DNA of 36,027 nt from a virus: the IMG/VR virus record IMGVR_UViG_3300022851_000050, positions 1 to 36,027 of that record. One strand, given 5' to 3'. Below the pieces are notes generated by a model. It did not search any database and was not told the DNA's origin. It saw only the letters and a program-made list of their open reading frames with translations. Below are positions 36,001 through 36,027 of this stretch, piece by piece (positions within the stretch are counted from its first letter, which is position 1; each line of letters begins with the position of its first letter). Both the position numbers and the translations under genes were made by a program.

Positions 36001-36027
36001 TGGCATTGACTGGAAGAACTCCAATCA
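30063..36027 (+). CDS. Giant tail-fibre-type structural protein, 3' end outside window
   Basis: The frame is open from ATG 30063 to the window's end, at least 1,988 residues. It starts with AKQFVNIGIEGNDGTGDSIRDAF, a block also typical of cyanophage structural proteins, followed by a helix and an enormous Ser/Thr/Asn/Gly-rich beta region. Repeated fibre motifs appear in several places: KGYADRRYLR, AASKFYVDT, SAVRGYVNRRL and AATKSYVDQV, each ending in Y-(V/A)-(D/N). Near the right end GNDNIDIGSSSGKRFKNVY and KAQYADLAENYLADNQYEVG look like the base of an intramolecular chaperone/peptidase S74-like end region. It acts on the virion, probably in host recognition. No other gene was found in these 6 kb; minus-strand frames are shadows. 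Confidence 0.88.
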   Translation, partial: MAKQFVNIGIEGNDGTGDSIRDAFNKSNENFTELYAVFGQGGQIGFTTLSDTPDQLGANKIPVTNSAGTAIEMKGISGTGISVNFADPNNLILTVDSININTDTAPDLGGPINANTYAIGNVGISQTAVDDFNSTHGTSITEDDLVIDKGYADRRYLRSSGVGGVAGEVRIRTEPADATEYTKTISAYASGNLNIPTHGFTTTSNGLPFVYNSTGTDANNVTSGQNYYIRYVDANTISLHTSSAEATNDNDTTRIKITVSGGTGVQTITDGAYNSSLTGNYLSTEAIQRTSAVRRQGDTMTGALYLSDHPGDLSGSGTPNNADDLQAASKFYVDTTSYASTTNIFVSLDGDDTMAGVPADKYGRSLAYAYKTISKAAQRAEQIIETSPFEAGPYTQIITFNNGLGNSTVTTKGITTPTAQTQLEFLMAANREFIIKETIAYINATYPNFSYDTALCERDLGLIQDAVVIDVLSGLTANSQSIQAGKRYYNSNSGLKAINQQSTETLGAIVFAQSLVVNFVLTNTAPGTLYQSNVTQTIDITKVVPQSGKDSANAKFIIIKGIIQDYNYIVTAVDGSTYTITISNGNTGFVDQNQPTNKDLVPGKLIVGKTSGAKGEIISVTAGASNDTVQMFLREPVPFQVGEQMEFGNKVKEKQITIRVESGIYKEHLPIKVPANVSIKGDEFRRTIIRPLDAISQSPWANIYFFRNTTFDGLTIGTQEYGYHYAQDVTKPINTSVPPANAAYNTAINNKEMDVFLMNDASVIRNITFQAHGGFAEVLDPNGQVLTKSPYTQTASSFSQSVNSKSFRGGMYVDGYAGNVETTVTGVTNAFNIQVASTAGTGLFLRKPQTPCPFYILGARYQVAAITDYDQSAGTATLLLAASSNATNGWDGTYATPYNIIIQTAGNRSLLANDFVQINDLAYGLVATNGGLSEQVSTFTYYTHIAMYANNGGQIRALNCSSAHGDYGLVAEGSNPNEKIDAITLADNMTQQGMVFDDGSVDYDQPLLGTAVYVFDLDYIPYSQSEIEIDHGGAVGITRYEITNVESTVAPSQPATRDGTVYKVNLGTSGSNLTSTTGFKAPLVDGQTVTIRSSRSFRFDDLEDESPTRPSTAIVFDELTSDVYRSIFFQSNDAVGNPLPSGSAIIGIDAPFDTVKMNVNQTEVQNNTYAGSGTTMGATPGDVTIAIDLLTQASDITRLNNGDMIFGWDGKVHRITSYTDRTTYATLTIQDVSDINATPIGGGLHSSMYRLNESVNLRANLAAGETGTLTISISTCRATGHDFLDIGTGGFNTTNYPNVVFGDPQAPVQAQEVDERGKGRVFYVSTDQDGFFRVGKFFTVDQGTGSVTFSASIALSNLDGIGFKRGVVVAEFSSDTAMTDNASDTVPTESAVRGYVNRRLHFDHQGQLVSNPIGAGAVARDGSTPFTDNIGAGGFKIQNLQDPGVDQDAATKSYVDQVNYDTDELIDNRDVNISTPISSGQMLVFNGAKRIYTTPANGGSFGGGETITGSNSAATGVIYDLIQENVPGYGLATRISYNQTSVADFNTNDLIDNGSGVTANVANAGIDEIGNGIEDAGSDITVTATRTNSQTTINFQLNAGTIINADVSPTAAISQSKLSMQAATTRANDTGITQADLGLVSFDSGDFTVTNGWVTLKIASVDFADLPELDNAFAFGRSTAGTGAPEAVSFSTIVGTGGGLEDGDFVSEIGAAADPGNALIKTGANTYAYTNVSNTGEANSIIKTDATGQLDVSSLAIDGTLVFDISASTLQVTTPGGVTVYTAVGSNANNTVQTFAGNQFGFGGADASTSPSNDNGSAQNTDPALASTYIYTKYIESEGKGANFTGIALGSGNPYIVGLDESSEGQIALVADGVVPVIATAQGLIPGNDNIDIGSSSGKRFKNVYAEIFDGTATKAQYADLAENYLADNQYEVGTVLIFGGDAEVTTTALRGDTRVAGVVSENPAHLMNTALEGDNVTAVALTGRTPI

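Noticed and set aside
1-36027. CRISPR arrays, insertion sequences, integrase genes and ordinary tRNA genes
   Set aside because: No regularly spaced repeats, transposase motifs, integrase motifs or cloverleaf-type T arms other than that of the tmRNA were found by eye.

Overview
This window looks like a piece of a lytic, T4-like (myovirus-type) marine phage genome, AT-rich and densely packed. Almost all genes are on the + strand, and most neighbours overlap by 1 to 8 bases or abut. Support for a T4-like phage comes from a gp30-type ATP-dependent DNA ligase, many short TAAATA boxes just upstream of genes (like the T4 late promoter TATAAATA), and a very long fibre-type structural gene that runs off the right end. 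The likely host is a low-GC marine alphaproteobacterium, SAR11/Pelagibacterales being my best guess. The reasons are a circularly permuted two-piece tmRNA, a lipoprotein resembling the rickettsial 17 kDa surface antigen, a phage-borne ribosomal protein bS21, and host-type sigma70 promoters. A marine picocyanobacterial host is less likely but not excluded, because those bacteria also have permuted tmRNA and their phages carry bilin genes.

Layout. 1-2.0 kb: small beta protein, HAD-type nucleotidase, Hc1-like histone mimic, cold-shock protein, then a complete permuted tmRNA gene. 2.0-7.9 kb: envelope-directed genes, namely a Bax-like glucosaminidase with a membrane anchor, two lipoproteins and an exported protein, and a large coiled-coil membrane protein whose C-terminus may be reached by -1 frameshifting. 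7.9-9.2 kb: a 2OG-Fe(II) oxygenase and a beta-rich protein, a pair that recurs at 21-22 kb. 9.2-13.3 kb: Hsp20, ClpS, heme oxygenase, ferredoxin-dependent bilin reductase, a zinc metallopeptidase and a ClpP-like protease. 13.3-14.8 kb: bS21, small membrane proteins and a winged-helix candidate. 14.8-20.4 kb: a ParB-like/HNH pair, an AAA+ ATPase, DNA ligase and a SET-domain protein. 20.4-24.7 kb: small coiled-coil and membrane proteins, the second oxygenase module and a fibre-like structural protein. 24.7-29.7 kb: a divergent pair, a QueD-like protein, glycosyltransferase-like genes, a third 2OG oxygenase, UV-damage endonuclease, a Fe/Mn superoxide dismutase-like protein and a zinc-ribbon protein. 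29.7-36.0 kb: an IscA-like protein and the giant fibre gene.

How the genes may work together. tmRNA, ClpS, ClpP and Hsp20, with the SprT-like peptidase and bS21, suggest that the phage adjusts host translation quality control and proteolysis. Heme oxygenase plus bilin reductase make a two-step heme-to-phycobilin route. Two promoter classes are visible: sigma70-type TTGACA-N17-TATAAT and late-type NNTAAATA. In both classes several genes start so close to the promoter that their mRNAs should be leaderless. All assignments were made by eye from the sequence; no database search was run.
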